In this document: positions 22,884 to 36,000 of the stretch, in pieces
Position numbering within the stretch: position 1 is the stretch's first letter
How the letters are laid out: each line of letters starts with the position of its first letter
Assembly: GCA_022419385.1 (NCBI GenBank)
Contig: JAJUBI010000006.1
Span: 3,596,001 to 3,660,000, forward strand
Reading direction: 5' to 3'
From: Paraconiothyrium sp. Pb-2020
Taxonomy: Eukaryota; Ascomycota; Dothideomycetes; Pleosporales; Didymosphaeriaceae
DNA length: 64,000 bases
Position numbers and translations under genes: made by a program
Notes under the pieces: model-generated
Database searches by the model: none
Told to the model about the DNA's origin: nothing
The model's input: the letters and a program-made list of their open reading frames with translations, nothing else

Positions 22884-24508
22884 ATGGGTCTCGCGTTCAA
22901 CATCGCGCTCGCTATCTTCGCGGGTACGGGGAGTTTCCTCTTCGGATATGATAGTGGTGTTATGACGGATGTGATTCAATCACCTCACTTTTTGAAGTTC
23001 TTCAACACAAACCCCAAGACGCCGATTATCGGGGCTATCAATTCGACGTTCTCGGGTGGTGCGGTGTTTGGATCTTTGATGTATGTCCGCAGCACTGCTG
23101 GATGCGTGGCAATGCTAACGGCGAGCAGGGGAGGTCTTACTATGGATACTCTTGGTCGTAGATGGACCGTACTCGTGGGAGCCGTTGTCAACTTGATCGG
23201 TGCGGCGATGCAGTCTGGGGCTCAAAACTTGGCTATGATTCTCGTCGGCCGTATTATGGCTGGTTGGGCGGTTGGCATCCTCTCTATGTCTGTCCCTATC
23301 TACCAGTCTGAATGTGCTCATCCGTCCAAACGAGGTAAGAGATCTTGAAAAGTAGGTTGGGCTCGTTCCTAACTTCGCACAGGTCTCATTGTTGGTATCA
23401 CCCAGCAAATGATCGGTATCGGTTTCATCGTTTCCACATGGGTCGGATACGGCTCCGCTCACGTACCCGAGACCAGTTCGTTCTCCTGGCGCTTCCCTCT
23501 TGGGTTCCAGTGCATTCCCTGCATAATTCTTATCTGCGGTATCATGTTCTTCCCAGAGTCGCCCCGCTACCTCGTCGAGACGGATCGCTCCGATGAAGCC
23601 CTGAAGGTTCTGCGCAGACTGCACTACAATGGTAGCAACGATGATGATATCCAAGCTCAGTTCCACGAGATCAAGACTACGATTGAGGCCGAGAAGGCTG
23701 TTACAGCCCCAGGATGGCTTATCATGTTCAAGGTCAAGCAGTGGCGAACTCGGTTGCTGCATGCTACCTTCATGCAGGTCTTTACACAGATGACAGGGTA
23801 CGTACCTCCCACCCCTTCAAACCACTCCTCTAAAAAGCCTCCAGTATCAACGTCATCGGCTACTACCAAACCGTTATGTACGAAAATCTGGGCATCACCG
23901 GTAAACGCAATCTCCTCGTAACTGGCATCTACAACGTTGTCGGCCCCATCTTCAACGCCTTCTTCATCATCTTCATCCTTGACCGCGTCGGCCGCCGCAA
24001 GCCCCTCCTCTTCGGCACAATCGGCATCACCATCGCCCTTGTCTGCGAAGCTGCTATTGGCTCCCAGGTCCCCGGCGCCACGGGTGCCCGCAAGAACTCC
24101 CTCTCTATCGCAGGTGTCTTCTTCATCTTCTGCGTTTCTGCCATCTTCTCTTGCTCCTTCGGCCCCATCTCTTGGGTCTACGCCTCTGAAATCATGCCCC
24201 TCTCCATCCGCGGCCGCGGCTCCGCCTTCGCTACCGGTATCGGTAACTGGCTCGTGAGCACCGTTTGGTCGCAAGTTTCTCCCATTGCGCTCGCAGACAT
24301 CACGTATAAATTCTATTTCATTTTTGTGGCATGGAACCTGTGCGTCACGCTGCCGGCGATTTACTTTCTTTGGAAGGAGACGAAGCAGGTGAGTTTGGAG
24401 GAAATTGATCTGCTGTTTGGGGAGAGAGCGTTGGGGACGTTGCCTGATAATTTGGATCAGAAGGGGGAGGCGCCGGAGATTCTGCATGAGGAGGCGAAGA
24501 GGGTTTGA
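22884..24508 (+). CDS. MFS sugar transporter (SP family)
   Basis: Four exons (22884-23080, 23129-23334, 23383-23797, 23845-24508) give 493 residues. Twelve hydrophobic segments. Sugar-porter signatures: FLFGYDSGVMTDV, GGLTMDTLGRRWT (created by the first join), FFPESPRYLVETDR, and FTQMTGINVIGYYQTVMYE (created by the third join), then LDRVGRRKPLL and PISWVYASEIMPLSIRG. Imports mono- or oligosaccharides at the plasma membrane with protons. Its position between a GH3 gene (divergent) and a GH31 gene (convergent) suggests it takes up their products. The C-terminal tail is short and acidic. Confidence 0.93.
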
Positions 24509-24730
24509 GCGTGAGAAAGCATAAGGAGGTGGATGTGGTTGAGGAATAAGATAGGCACAGAACCTCAACGCTTGGCTGGTAGATGTGGACGCTTGATTAG
24601 ATGAAGTATGGTCTAATTTGATCGCGAATCTTGGTGCACGTATCTCTGTGTTGACCTTGTCTGACGAGCAGCTGAACGAGTCGTGATTTCATCAACATGC
24701 ATACTCTCCCACAGGAAGAGCCGCCGCCGT

Positions 24731-27087
24731 CTATGCCACATTCTCCACCTTCCACTCCCCTTCTAAGATATCGAGTCCCTTGATCTTTCCATCGCTGCCA
24801 ACCTCTAGCACACCCTTCTGCTCTCCAGCCTTGTCGACCAACACAGCTCTATCGCCCTCCTTGACACCATACGTCTTGACAGTTCCACCCTTCTTCAGCC
24901 ACTCGTATGCAAATCCTTCTTCGCCGTCCGCCTGTCCTAGCACCAGAACAGTGCCCTCCCTCACAAATAGTGGTGTTTGAAGGAATCCATACCTCGCTCT
25001 CACCCCCCTGCTCCCTTGTACCTCCTCTCCAGTCCAGAAGTTGAACCACCGACCGGGAGGAAGGTATATTTCTCCAGTCCCATCCTCCTCAAACACCGGT
25101 GCCGCAAGAATTTGCGAACCGATCATAAACTCGCGATCGCAGTACCAACTTGTCGGATCATCAGGAAACTCAAGCGCAACAGCACGTACGCTCGTTGGCC
25201 ACCCATTCGCAATGCTCTCCTCCGCTTGCGCGAAGAGATAAGGCATCAGCTGGCGCTTAAATTGGACCCAGTGTCTCAGGACGTCGGTGCAATTCTCCGG
25301 CTCAGTGGAGGAGTCGTCCACGAGCCACGGCACGCGGTAGGAGCTGGAGCCGTGCAGACGACTGTGCGTGCACAGGAAGCCGAAGGCGACCCAGCGCTTG
25401 TAGATCCACGGCGGAGGCTTGCCTTCGAAACCTCCAATATCGCTCGTCCACGAGGCGAAAGATGCGAGACCTAGGCTCAGACCTCCACGCACCGACTCGG
25501 CGAGCGCTGCGGGAGTGCTTTCGCAGTCGCCGCCCCATTGGAGCGGGAAACGCTGGGTGCCTGCGGTAGCGGTACGGGCGAATAGGACGGCTTCGTTCTC
25601 CCCGTAACGCTTCTGCAGTGTCTCGTAGATGAGTTTGTTGTAGATGAAAGCGTACCAATTGTGCATCCTGCTCGGGTCAACAGTCTTGTTGTGCCATGAT
25701 ACGTTCTTGGTAGGAATGCGCTCGCCGAAGTCGTTTTTGATGGCATCGACGCCGATGTCAAATAGCTTCTCCATGCAGCCTGCGAACCAAGTGCACGCTT
25801 CTGGGTTCGTGAAGTCGACAATGCCCATGCCCGTCTGCCATAAATCCCACTGCCATACATCGCCGTTTGTCTTCTTTAGCAGGTAGCCTTTGTCGGCGGC
25901 GTACTTGAATACGGGCGATGCTTGACCGACGTAGGGGTTCGTCCAGACGGAGATCTTGTTTACGAGTCCGGCGTCTTTCATGCGTTTTATTTGACCCTGC
26001 GGGTCTGGAAAGAACTCGGGATCCCAGACGAAATCTGTCCAGTGAAAGGCACGCAGCCAGAAGCAGTCGAAGTGGAAGACCTCGACCGGAATGCGGTTCG
26101 TATTCATCGTTTCGACAAAGTGACGCACTGTCTTCTCGTCATATGATGTTGTGAAAGAGGTCGATAGCCAAAGACCGTACGACCATGCTGGCGGTTTCCC
26201 GGGCTTGCCTGTCAGGACAGAGTATTTCGAGAGTACTTCCTTGGGTGTAGGCCCGTAGATGATGTACCACTTGAGGCGCTGCCCCTCAACGGTAGTCTGT
26301 AGTCTAGAGCAGCGTTCACTACCAATTTCAAGATCAATTTTGTCGGGTGTGTCAATGAAGACTCCGTAGCCGCGCGAACTGAGCCAGAACGATACGTTTT
26401 TGTAGGCTTGCTCACTCGAGGTACCTCCGTCCTCGTTCCAAACTTCAACATTCTGACCGATCTTGTTCCACGCTCCGAAGCGCTCACCTAGTCCATGGAT
26501 GGTCTCTCCGACGGCGAGATCTGTTTGCGTGAACATGAAATGTTTCCGGTCGCTGATGTCTTCTACCTGCTTCGGGGTCGTCAATGCGGGAGAATAAGCC
26601 AATCCCACACTACGACTCTGTAGTGAAGTAACTGTTTTTGCGCCACCTGTTGCGTGGAATTTTATGTCAAAGGTATGCGCATCTCCACTAACAGTCGCAC
26701 TCAATGCCCCAGAGGTGATAGTCGTTCCTTTCTCACCCTTCTTGACCTGTGCATCCACATCTGGCTTACCATGCGGAAACAGATCAAAGTCAGGTCCCAG
26801 TCGGCGCGCGCCGGAAAAGTGTGTTACTTCGCACGAGATGACACCGTCGAATTGGGCTTCGAGCTCAACAGAAAGGGTAGCAAGATTGAGTGTGTCACCG
26901 CGGGAGAAGATCTTGCGTGTCGGGCAGAGTAGCGTCACGGCTTTGTTGTCTTCACGGGGAGTGGTGGTGTAGACTTCTTCTGCGTACTGGACCGTGAACG
27001 CATCGTTCGTGAGCCACATGCCTGTTTGCAATCAGCGTTGATTCCTGCACCCCGCGCTTCTCGAATCATACCATCGCGAAACTTCAT
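24731..27087 (-). CDS. GH31 alpha-xylosidase (YicI-like)
   Basis: Two exons; the first is only 16 nt (27087-27072), the second 27021-24731, total 768 residues. The micro-exon gives MKFRDG, which joins to MWLTNDAFTVQYAEEVY as in YicI-type enzymes. Catalytic motifs: VDAIKNDFGERIP with the nucleophile Asp (about residue 435) and SWTSDIGGF with the acid/base Asp (about 533). No signal peptide, so it probably acts inside the cell on imported alpha-xylosyl oligosaccharides, for example isoprimeverose from xyloglucan. Alpha-glucosidase activity is the alternative, but KNDFGERIP favours the xylosidase branch. Convergent with the transporter, 222 bp between stops. Confidence 0.92.
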
Positions 27088-29899
27088 CTTTGCTGGCTTC
27101 CAAGGCTGCTATAGCAGTGTCAAGCTTTCAGGGTAGATATCACTCGATATGTCGAGCTTGGGGTTGTAGAGCCTCCCCAATTTTCCCCAACAGAAGGAGC
27201 CATTCTTCGGAATGCCTTTCCGAGAGCTCCTTCGCGTGACGGCAGCGGCGTCATTGTGTGGACGGAAGTCTCGGTGTCAGTTTGTCCGGTCTCCTCACGA
27301 TGTACAGACGCAGGTGGGACTGTACATGTACATGCGGCTGCAAGCTGCACGGCGGTCCACTCTCCGTCGAGCTATAGCCTCCTGTAAGCGACCACTGCGG
27401 TGTTTGTAGGTCTAACTGGCTGGCCGTCTATTCGGGCTATCGTTATGGTACTTGGTATTTGGGACTTGATCGTTCTCAAGTCAACATGCGGGATGTTCTG
27501 GCGGCCTGAGAGTTTCACAAGCGCGCGACCTTAGCCGGCGGCTGTTCTCAGAGCTGCCGATTGCGATGCTGTACGTTCAATCCCCAGCCTGAGCACATGT
27601 CTAAGGTGAATTGACAAAGAACAGAATAAGCACCCACAGAATTCAGGTAACCCTCGAATGTGCAATGGTCGACAGTACGGGCTGTTGTTGGGAGACAGCT
27701 GCTGCCGCACCAATCAAAAGCGGCCTCGGTAATTGGCGATGCACTCAGCATCCCCTTTTTCCAATACCCCATTTACTCTTGCCATCTGCACACGTGCTCT
27801 CACAAAAGCCTCTACATTGCATATTTTCAGACAATATCTTTAAGAGGAGCCCGCGGACGAAGAGGTGGTCCTGTGGGCACAGCCAAGCCGATCTTCTCTC
27901 CTATTCATCAACTATTTTGCAGGCCAAGCCACCGAGATAACAGCGAGCAAAAGTGCGCTGAAACATGTACAAAGCTTACAAGTGCTGCAAAGGTTACAAT
28001 CGGAACAAGCACGTGACTGGGTATCGCATGATTATGAAGAAGCCCGAGTTGCACGCTTAACACACCCTGGGCAAGAATCCAGGTACGCGCACTGTCCATG
28101 AAGATCTTCGCCGATATTCCCCATTCCGAGGAGAAAGCATTGCCGTGCCATCAGGATTTCCTATTGGCAATTTCAGACTGGGCAACGGTGCAAAGAGCTA
28201 GAATAGGAAGGCCCACGCCACTAGACTTTCGGCGCGCGATACTGATTTGCTTTAGTAATACACACCGTCCCTCAACTTCGATCATCAACAAGACGTTATC
28301 GTGCATCAACTTCTCGAATTACCTGGACTTTCTTGAGACGCAATGCGACCGTCATGAAGCAGGAGGTGCGTACGATGCTTACGGCAGCTGACGACTCCCA
28401 ATCCTGCCGCGGCAAGTGCCTGGAGTTCGAAGGATCTTCTCACTGGCAGCTCCGGGGATGCGGGTGTTGCCAGTTCTAGGAAGTCATCTTTCCCCGGCGA
28501 GGTGAATGGACCTGCATGCGCGCTTCGCCTTACATGCTGGTACTATAAGATGTTGGCTATAGAACTACTTCTCGGAATGACGACAGAATGGAGCCACAGT
28601 TGGTCGGTGTGCCGTTCCCAAGACACATGTCAGAGCGGAAGATCAAAACCACTGTCCAGAACAGCGGTTGACAATTACTAGTCATGGATCCCCTTCACGA
28701 GTGTCGCAAGAGATGTGGGTCTTACAGCAACGAGGCGATCTCCGCAAAGGCCGCGGCTACCTGCAACACCACGTGGAAATGGAGCCTGAAGACCCCGGAA
28801 GCAATGATCCGACCCTTCATTATGTGCGGATTCCGCCTATGTTCTTCAGCTCGTCATCAGGGTTCCATCATCTGCGTGGCGACAACGTACCTTGGTGCGG
28901 GATATGCACAAGATAATGACTCGCTGGCGCATGGCGTGGCTTTTTGCAGTTTCCAGACTTCACCTGAGACCTATGAAGGTAGAGACATATATACTACTCT
29001 GCGCCCGAAGAAGGGAAAGCCATTTCCAATCTGTTCGCTATCAGACCCAACGGAAACAGGCGCGTCATTCACCTCAAGCCATCATACCTTTCCCAGCATA
29101 GGTCTCTCAAAGCACCTCTGCAGCGCATGTTCATGGAGCGAAGACACCTCGGTTGCTATATAATGATCTAGACATCTTGTCGGAGTTGATCTTCTGATGA
29201 TCGCTGATGTGCCTTTCTCCCCGCAGTGCACGGCACAACGTCAGACAGATGCGACGATATGATCTACTTTTCTAGCGGAGTCGACGTTCTCGAGGACGGG
29301 GATCAAACTTTCGCATGGCGCCCCCGCTTCGTGTTGACATGTAAAGTTTCCTAGCGGCATCGCCTGTGATCTACCGCCACTGCCTCTGAGCCCCCCCTGG
29401 CCCAGCATCGACAACTTTCAAGAATTTGGACAAATACTCTCCAAGGCCCAGATTGGCTGCCCTGTTCCCCTCACGTGGCAACCAATGGACCTGAGGTCTT
29501 GCACAGGTATCACGGCACTAATGCGCGTGTCGAGGGACATCGGACGGGGGGTCTGTGCAGTGCCGATCCCCGTTTCAGTCGCGACCCTCCCCAATTGGGT
29601 TTTAACGGTAAAGCCTAGACCAAGGTACCAGCATTGTGTCAGCCTGTACCTGGCTAGATCCCGTCTAGGAGTCGTCACGCTCCGCCAAAACATTGGTTAT
29701 CGGTGCCATCGCGACTCATGGCTCACCGCGACCCTGGTGCAGGTGATGGTTCCAAGCCCTGCTCGAGCGGGGCGTGAATTCCATATGTAGGGCAGATCGC
29801 TCCCCTTTTATGCAGTGCGTTGGAGGAGTATTGGACAAAACTGGAGGTACGCGGTCCTTCTGCGTGCTTTGGACTCTCCGCCAGTTCATCACCTCCATC
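27088..29899. other. Long intergenic stretch, no supported gene
   Basis: About 2.8 kb. A 159-codon + frame (28684-29163) and several shorter ones overlap each other in different frames and show no domain, leader or codon-bias signal. Nothing recognisable. Confidence 0.5.
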
Positions 29900-31142
29900 A
29901 TGACTGCAGTGCCCAGTTACCCCGACTACGATCGCGGTCCGCACCTGGCCGCAGTGTACATCGCAGGATGTCTCGTGTCGCTCGTGTTCGTAGGCATGAG
30001 GCTGACAGCGCGGTTCAGTATTGCCGGTGTGGGTATTGACGATTGGTGTATGTTGATCACTTGGGTACGAACCTCCCCCTAATTCCCTATCCGGAAGCAA
30101 GCAGCCAGTACTGACACCATGTAGTTGATCTTTGTACCGCTTACCGTGATCGTCTCTATGTTTTGCTTCGATGGTGGCACTCGACATCTCGCCTACCTAT
30201 CCCAAAATCCGGAGCATATGGTATATGTCATCAAGCTCAACTGGATCGCACAACCGCTTGCTATCTTCTGCCTTGGCTCGGGCAAGATCGCCATCGCCTT
30301 TTTGATTCTTCGTCTCCTCAATCGTGCGTCCGTATTTCGCAAATGGAGTTTATACCTTGCTGTCGTGTGGACAGCCATCAACACCATCCTAATGATATTG
30401 TTTACTTTCATCCAATGCGACGATGCAGCTGCTCTGTGGGATGACTCGGTTAAAGAGAAGACGAAATGCTGGGATCCAAGGGTGCAGAGCAGTTTCTCGA
30501 TCTATGGCGCGGCAGTCCACTCTTTGACTGACTTCTATCTTGCTGCGATCCCGGTAACGCTTGTGTGGGGCCTAAAGACGGATCTCAAGAAGCGCCTTGC
30601 GCTGTGTGCGCTTCTCGGTTGCGGTAGCATGTAAGCCTGACGAACCACACAACGACTCAACACAAACTTATATGTTATAGAACTGGTATCTGCGCTGCGA
30701 TAAAGGCGAGCAAACTCAGCACGCTCAATGCGAGGTCCGACTTCACCTGGGAGACATTCCAACTGTTCCTTTGGACCGGGTAAGTGCACCTTTTCAGACA
30801 ACAGTGCAGAGCTAATGGCCGTTACCCAGTATCGAAATCATCCTGCTCATTGTATGCGGTTCTATACCTGCTCTGAAGCCTATATACGCGCTTTGCATGG
30901 GTCGCAAACCAGGGTCCTACCGATCCAGCCGACACATGACAAACGCCAGCAAGAGGTCCGGAATGGGCATTTCTCTTAACAAGCGCCACGACGGCGGGGA
31001 GTCCGTGGCCAATTTCGCCCGGACGCAGCAGTCTGCGACGGTCGTCAGTAGGATATCGGAAGACGAGATTGAGCTGAATCGAGAGTTTGAGAAACCGCCG
31101 CACGGAGGTATACATGTTACAAGAACAGTCGTTGTTGAATGA
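29900..31142 (+). CDS. Fungal rhodopsin-like seven-helix membrane protein (SAT4/DUF family)
   Basis: Four exons (29900-30064, 30125-30630, 30681-30779, 30830-31142) give 360 residues. Start MTAVPSYPDYDRGPHL precedes the first helix (AAVYIAGCLVSLVFVGMRL), then the family motifs RFSIAGVGIDDWCML, KIAIAFLILRLL, W-x-AINTILMILFTFIQCD, GAAVHSLTDFYLAAIPV and SITGICAAIKASKL, the last two typical of the domain. All introns are in phase. The cytosolic tail (about 285-360) is Ser- and charge-rich. Proteins of this type are plasma-membrane proteins of mostly unknown function; no retinal-binding role is implied. Confidence 0.88.
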
Positions 31143-31733
31143 CCATGAAGAAACATGAAAGAATTAATATATGGCGTCACGGCCTTTCCGGCATTTCACT
31201 CAATAATCGCATTGCACAAAATACTGCACTAATAACTGCCTTCGGAAAACGCTTAGCTCAGCTATCGCTCGGCATCTCGCTCATATGCGCTCGCCAGATC
31301 ATTAGAGCAAGTATGTGGATTTCGCTATCTGAGTTATACGAGTTATCGTGGTATGAAGATCATGGAGACCGCTGTCGGTGTCACACCGTACGACAAAGGA
31401 CGCATTTTGTGATGCGTACCTGCAGGCGACTCACCATCACACGATTAGCTATGCCTATGTTCATGCTCGAGCGTTAAACAAAGACATTGAAAAAGAGAGG
31501 ATTTACTTGAATAGTCAGGCACATAATAGCCTAATACATAAGAAGTCGAGTAAATAACAAACAAGTGCATGGCAATCAAGCACATAGTAGCCAAGTATAT
31601 TATCTCATGAATCGCCCCGAGTATACCCTGAAATACTGACCGTTCATCACGATTATACGCTAACGAGCTCACGTCACTCCACCAATATAACTAGATGCAA
31701 GCAGTTCTTCTTGCTCCTCCTCCCTAGCATCGT
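31143..31733. other. Intergenic, no gene recognised
   Basis: About 590 bp between convergent genes; AT-leaning, no motif-bearing frame. Confidence 0.6.
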
Positions 31734-32456
31734 CTACCCACTGATCCAATTTGCGCACGCGAGACGCGTACCATCCGATCTGTGTATCACGATGCTCCTA
31801 TTCCCAAAGAACGCTCCAATCGACGGAACAGTAGATGCATAAAACTCCGTGTAGCTAAGAATCATATCAGCAGATGAAACGTATTAGTGGTTGTGAGAGC
31901 AATGAGGTACCTTTGCTGCCACGAAAGCGACGTGATGTTTCCGTGTTTGCCCGACAGATCTCCAACTTCGCATGTTTGAGGCTTCGTGGGATCGCACATG
32001 GGCGTATCTGGGAACTGGCCTCGCCTGAATGGATCTAGATGGGCCAGCACCGTTGAACAGTTGCCGCCTGCAGGGAGGGGTGCGACGTGGAGGTGGTAGG
32101 CTAGAGCAATATGTCAGTACTGCCAGACGAACAGCGAAGGCGATACTAGACGGAGAACATGGGGCAGTGTTCTGGAGGGGCTGAGCCTTACGGAATGGCG
32201 GTCCTGCAGAGGCGGGCAAACCCGTAAGATTCACAGAGAATACAACGCCAGTGCCATTGGAGGCTGAGGAGGCAGTGACGGTGCCGGAAATATTACCGCC
32301 CGTTGCAGGGAACGTAGCAGTGTACCTGGCGCCCGCGGGATTGTTGTTGATAATTGGTGCGTCGCCATTTACTCCCGTGGTAATGTTCGCCGGTGGTTTC
32401 TGCCCGGCGATGAGGGTGGGGGCGGCAAGCACAGTGAGCAAGGCAAACGACCGCAT
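31734..32456 (-). CDS. Secreted Cu-only superoxide dismutase-like protein
   Basis: Three exons (32456-32192, 32100-31911, 31854-31734) give 191 residues. Leader MRSFALLTVLAAPTLIAG. After splicing: YTATFPATGGNISGTV, PYHLHVAPLPAGGNC with two His, STVLAHLDPF with one His, CEVGDLSGKHG, and FGNRSIVIHRSDGTRLACA with one His. This His pattern and GDLSGKHG match the extracellular Cu-only SODs of fungi (SOD5-like), which convert superoxide to H2O2. No C-terminal GPI signal is present, so it is probably free or wall-associated. The first intron is 91 nt, the longest in the gene, and its join recreates the YHLHV copper motif, supporting it. Confidence 0.88.
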
Positions 32457-35400
32457 TTTTGGGTTGGAAGATATCTGATTTGTTCAAAGATAGAGCCGGT
32501 GTCTTCTTTTGAGAGGCTTTGAGAAGGTTTCTGTGTGGAGCGTGTCTCGATGTAGCGTTCTTTATATATCTCCTGGTATCTAGTACATTACAAAAGCCCG
32601 CGAAAGCTCCGCTCGGTTCCGCATTCGTTTGGGTCGTTTCATTCAGTATTGTCTAGAAGACCAGCATGTACTTTCCCCCGCGCCGCAAAGCCTCTCGCGC
32701 CAAAGTGTGCATCCTACCCGAGTGTGCACGTGGCGTCGCGGTTATGACTGAGCTACGGTTTAACTACAGATGTCAGCAAAGCGGTGGCTGCCACCGGTAG
32801 ATGCTTGAAGTCTTCCACGACTTTCCACTTGTTAATCCTCACGTTTCTACTTGGTAGCGAACCATGGACTGTGCAGGTGATGAGGGCTAGACTACAGTGC
32901 TCAGCTCGCTTGCTACAACGCCACCGGCACACCAAAATCAGTAGATGATAGGAGCGGCACTCCTTCGACATTGCTTTGTCGCTGCCTAATGTAGACTTTC
33001 AGACCTGCATGTACTGGTGAGCCGGTGGGTACAAATAGTAGACACATGGGTTTGTACCATTTTTCAATTTGCGCGACTGAGCTTGTTCGATAGCTCGGAC
33101 TGCATACAAGCATTGGTTGATTCTGACAACGGTACAAGCCGATGTGCCTATAGTAGCTAGCTGCATGGTTGTGTAGTTCATGTGAGTTCTACCTGCATGC
33201 GGAACATTGGCTGCTGGTCAAGTCAGAGCTACCAACCAGAAATCCTTAAAATCGATGTGTTTCGTATTACGAGGCCTATGTTTGTGTGAATGATTTTCTT
33301 GACGATTACCACGAACTTCAGATATTACACCAGCAGCGAAGTGTCATGCTTCTACACCTTGCTTGAAACACACAAACGTTACAGCATATAAGAGATGAAT
33401 GCTATCATTATGCACACAGAATCTCCGGTGACTCACAGACAAAGCTCACATTGCCCGTTGCGGCAAGCTGCGGGTGGACGCCACACAAAGACGTCAGCAT
33501 AGTGCTACCAATTACTTCGCGACTGAGTGTTGCTTAGATTGAAGGGAACGGTGATGTAATATTCAGCTGAGTGTAAGTCACCAGCACAAGGTTAGCGGAG
33601 GGACCGTTCGGAAACATACTGTTATATTAGGAAAGGCGTTCTCCGACATGAGATGTATCTACATTCCGTAGTCGTAAGGCGGTCCCACTTAGTATGTACC
33701 GGGACCATGGTGCGAGAGATGAATGCACAAACCGAGACCTCAACAGACAGTTCGTGCTATATGCAGGATCGACTGATCTTCAGCTCTTCACAGACTCTCC
33801 TGCGTTTTTAGCGAGGATCGATCAGTGGTTGCACGCGGGTAGATTAACAGCGGTAGGCCGTCGGTGGGGTACGGACTGGCCTTCCGCAAGCCGCAGACGT
33901 ACACTATCTTCGTATAGCAAATGCGAATACAATTCGCATTTAGCTGATCCCATACAATCTGCATAATGAATAGTATTGCTACTAACGCCAACGTTATCTT
34001 TCTACTTGGCAAGGATTCACCCTTCAACAGCTTCACTGCCGCAACGGAAGATACCGTACCTTCAGCAATTGTATGTGAAAGCACCAAGACATTTGAAGCC
34101 TCTCACTTTGTATACTTACGATGGAGCCTATCAACTCAAAAGGAAATTCCATAACACCATCGTCCAGCACCTTCATCTCACAAGCTCTTACTTGGCAAGT
34201 CTTGTTCTCCGGTCTCTGGACCCCGGTTCTGGATCAATTTGATTCTGCTGGCTGCAGCCTCGCTTCCTATCAACCTGCCAAGCCTGCGAATAGCTGCCGT
34301 ACGCGACTCTATTCATTGCGCATGTGCTCCTTGAAAACGTGATCCAGGGCTTCCGACTGATTAGAGCGTACTACGAGGTGCCCCGCCGCCGTTGTACTTC
34401 GCTACCATAGAATTTACGCCACACGAATAAGGGGAGCGGTACCTGGGGTCTGGTACCGGTATCGGGTACTTCGGTAACCTTAGGACGTAGGCACGCCCGG
34501 AGAACTGTCCGGGAAGAATCGCCAGATCAATATGTTCATGATAAGACGGTATCCATGTAGTCTCTCCGCGTAGGGCCAGGTTTGTATCAATTGAAACAGG
34601 TCAGCAACCTTGAACAACACTCAGTGGGACGAAGATATCATCGCGGGCTCAATGTACGGCGATTGCAGATCCTCCTCAAGATGCCCAGTGCGCTCCAAAC
34701 TGATGATGAAGGAGATGTGGATTGGTGATAGGAGCTTCGGTACCCCATGGTGCTTCAGTGCTTAGTGAAGGCGCCACAACACAGTAGGCAATCAACCTAC
34801 ATAAACGACCTGCTTCGAGGCACCCTAGCTGACAAGACCATATTAGACCATTTTAGATAGCTTTAATTTTGCCCCAGGTTGCTTCACTCTCACAAGAACT
34901 CATGAATAACTGGTGTTGAAGCCAACAGATTTTGGCTATGCGTAAGGTATCTCGAACCGTGCATGTGATAGCCAGATCAGACCTGGAAATTGTATCCACC
35001 ACGGTCGCAAATGTCGCTTACACGTCTCTAGTCTCTCTTCAGCTACTTGCCCCACCATATATCATGGTTCAACGCCGTCAGCTCGACTTCGAGAACGGCG
35101 GGGTAAGGGAGTCTCCCGCGGGAGGCTAAGGCGTCGGTACCGCAAGCTTCACTCTTGAGTATCCAACTAATTCGATGCGGAACACTAGAGACACCTCCAC
35201 CATGCCATTAGACACATGGCCCAGTCAGCAACATACCTCCTCTTTCATGCATGCCTGCAGGACCGCGGCCTTGGCACCCAAGGGACAAGGAGTGACAACC
35301 GGCGCGTACGTCGATCAAGAAAGATCATCCGAACAGGCACCAAGGCCGCGAACAGCGTGTAACAGCTCTGAGTAGAACCTCTAGTTTAACTAACAGGCGC

Positions 35401-35721
35401 CTCTGCCACCGGATCAGAGCACTGCATTAGGCCAGTCGATGCTTCTTGTTCACGCCTTCCGCTTCATGCCCAGGTGTAATACTTATTGGGAGGCTTCTCT
35501 TGGCTCTTGTATCACTAACACGCAAAATCCGCAAATGGAGAGCAGTAAAGAGGATGCGTGGTACGGCGCAGTGTTTGGCTTGTTGTGGAGAGACAATCGA
35601 TACGTCTAGGTCCGCGAGGCTGAACGCCTGATAATTTCCTGCAAAGGGAGCCCATTTGTATAAGAGACAATACCAGCTTCGAAATGCAGAATAACAACTT
35701 CAGATTCTAGGACAAGCCAAC
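32457..35721. other. Gene-poor stretch, no supported gene
   Basis: About 3.3 kb with only short frames (up to about 90 codons) lacking motifs or consistent splice structure. No tandem repeat or terminal inverted repeat was noticed. Confidence 0.5.
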
Positions 35722-36000
35722 ATGAAGACCACAGCCGCTCTTAACTTCATTATCCACGTCATTTATGTCTCTGCCAGCCAGGGCACCAAAGATCCAAAAC
35801 CTCCACGCACCCCAACTTACACGCCCTACACATATACGACCTCTATCTGTACGCCGACCGCGACACAGCCCTATACTGTCACGAATACATGGTACGAGAC
35901 GAGCATTGTTTCCACGCCGCACACGTCAACATGGACATGGGGAAGCGAGTTGTACGAGTGTAGTACTGGGTTGGCGACGACGTCTATCCTGGTGTCGTAA
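35722..36000 (+). CDS. Small secreted Thr-rich protein, unrecognised
   Basis: Single-exon frame of 92 residues. It opens with a plausible signal peptide (MKTTAALNFIIHVIYVSASQG). The mature part is rich in Thr, Ser, Tyr and Pro (TPTYTPYTYTTSICTPTATQ) with two Cys. ATG context caacATGA is acceptable. No family recognised. It could be a small wall protein or effector-like protein, or a chance frame. Confidence 0.4.
   Translation: MKTTAALNFIIHVIYVSASQGTKDPKPPRTPTYTPYTYTTSICTPTATQPYTVTNTWYETSIVSTPHTSTWTWGSELYECSTGLATTSILVS

Noticed and set aside
28684..29163. 159-codon + frame in the 27-30 kb gap
   Set aside because: No leader, domain or splice partner; composition looks random and other frames overlap it.
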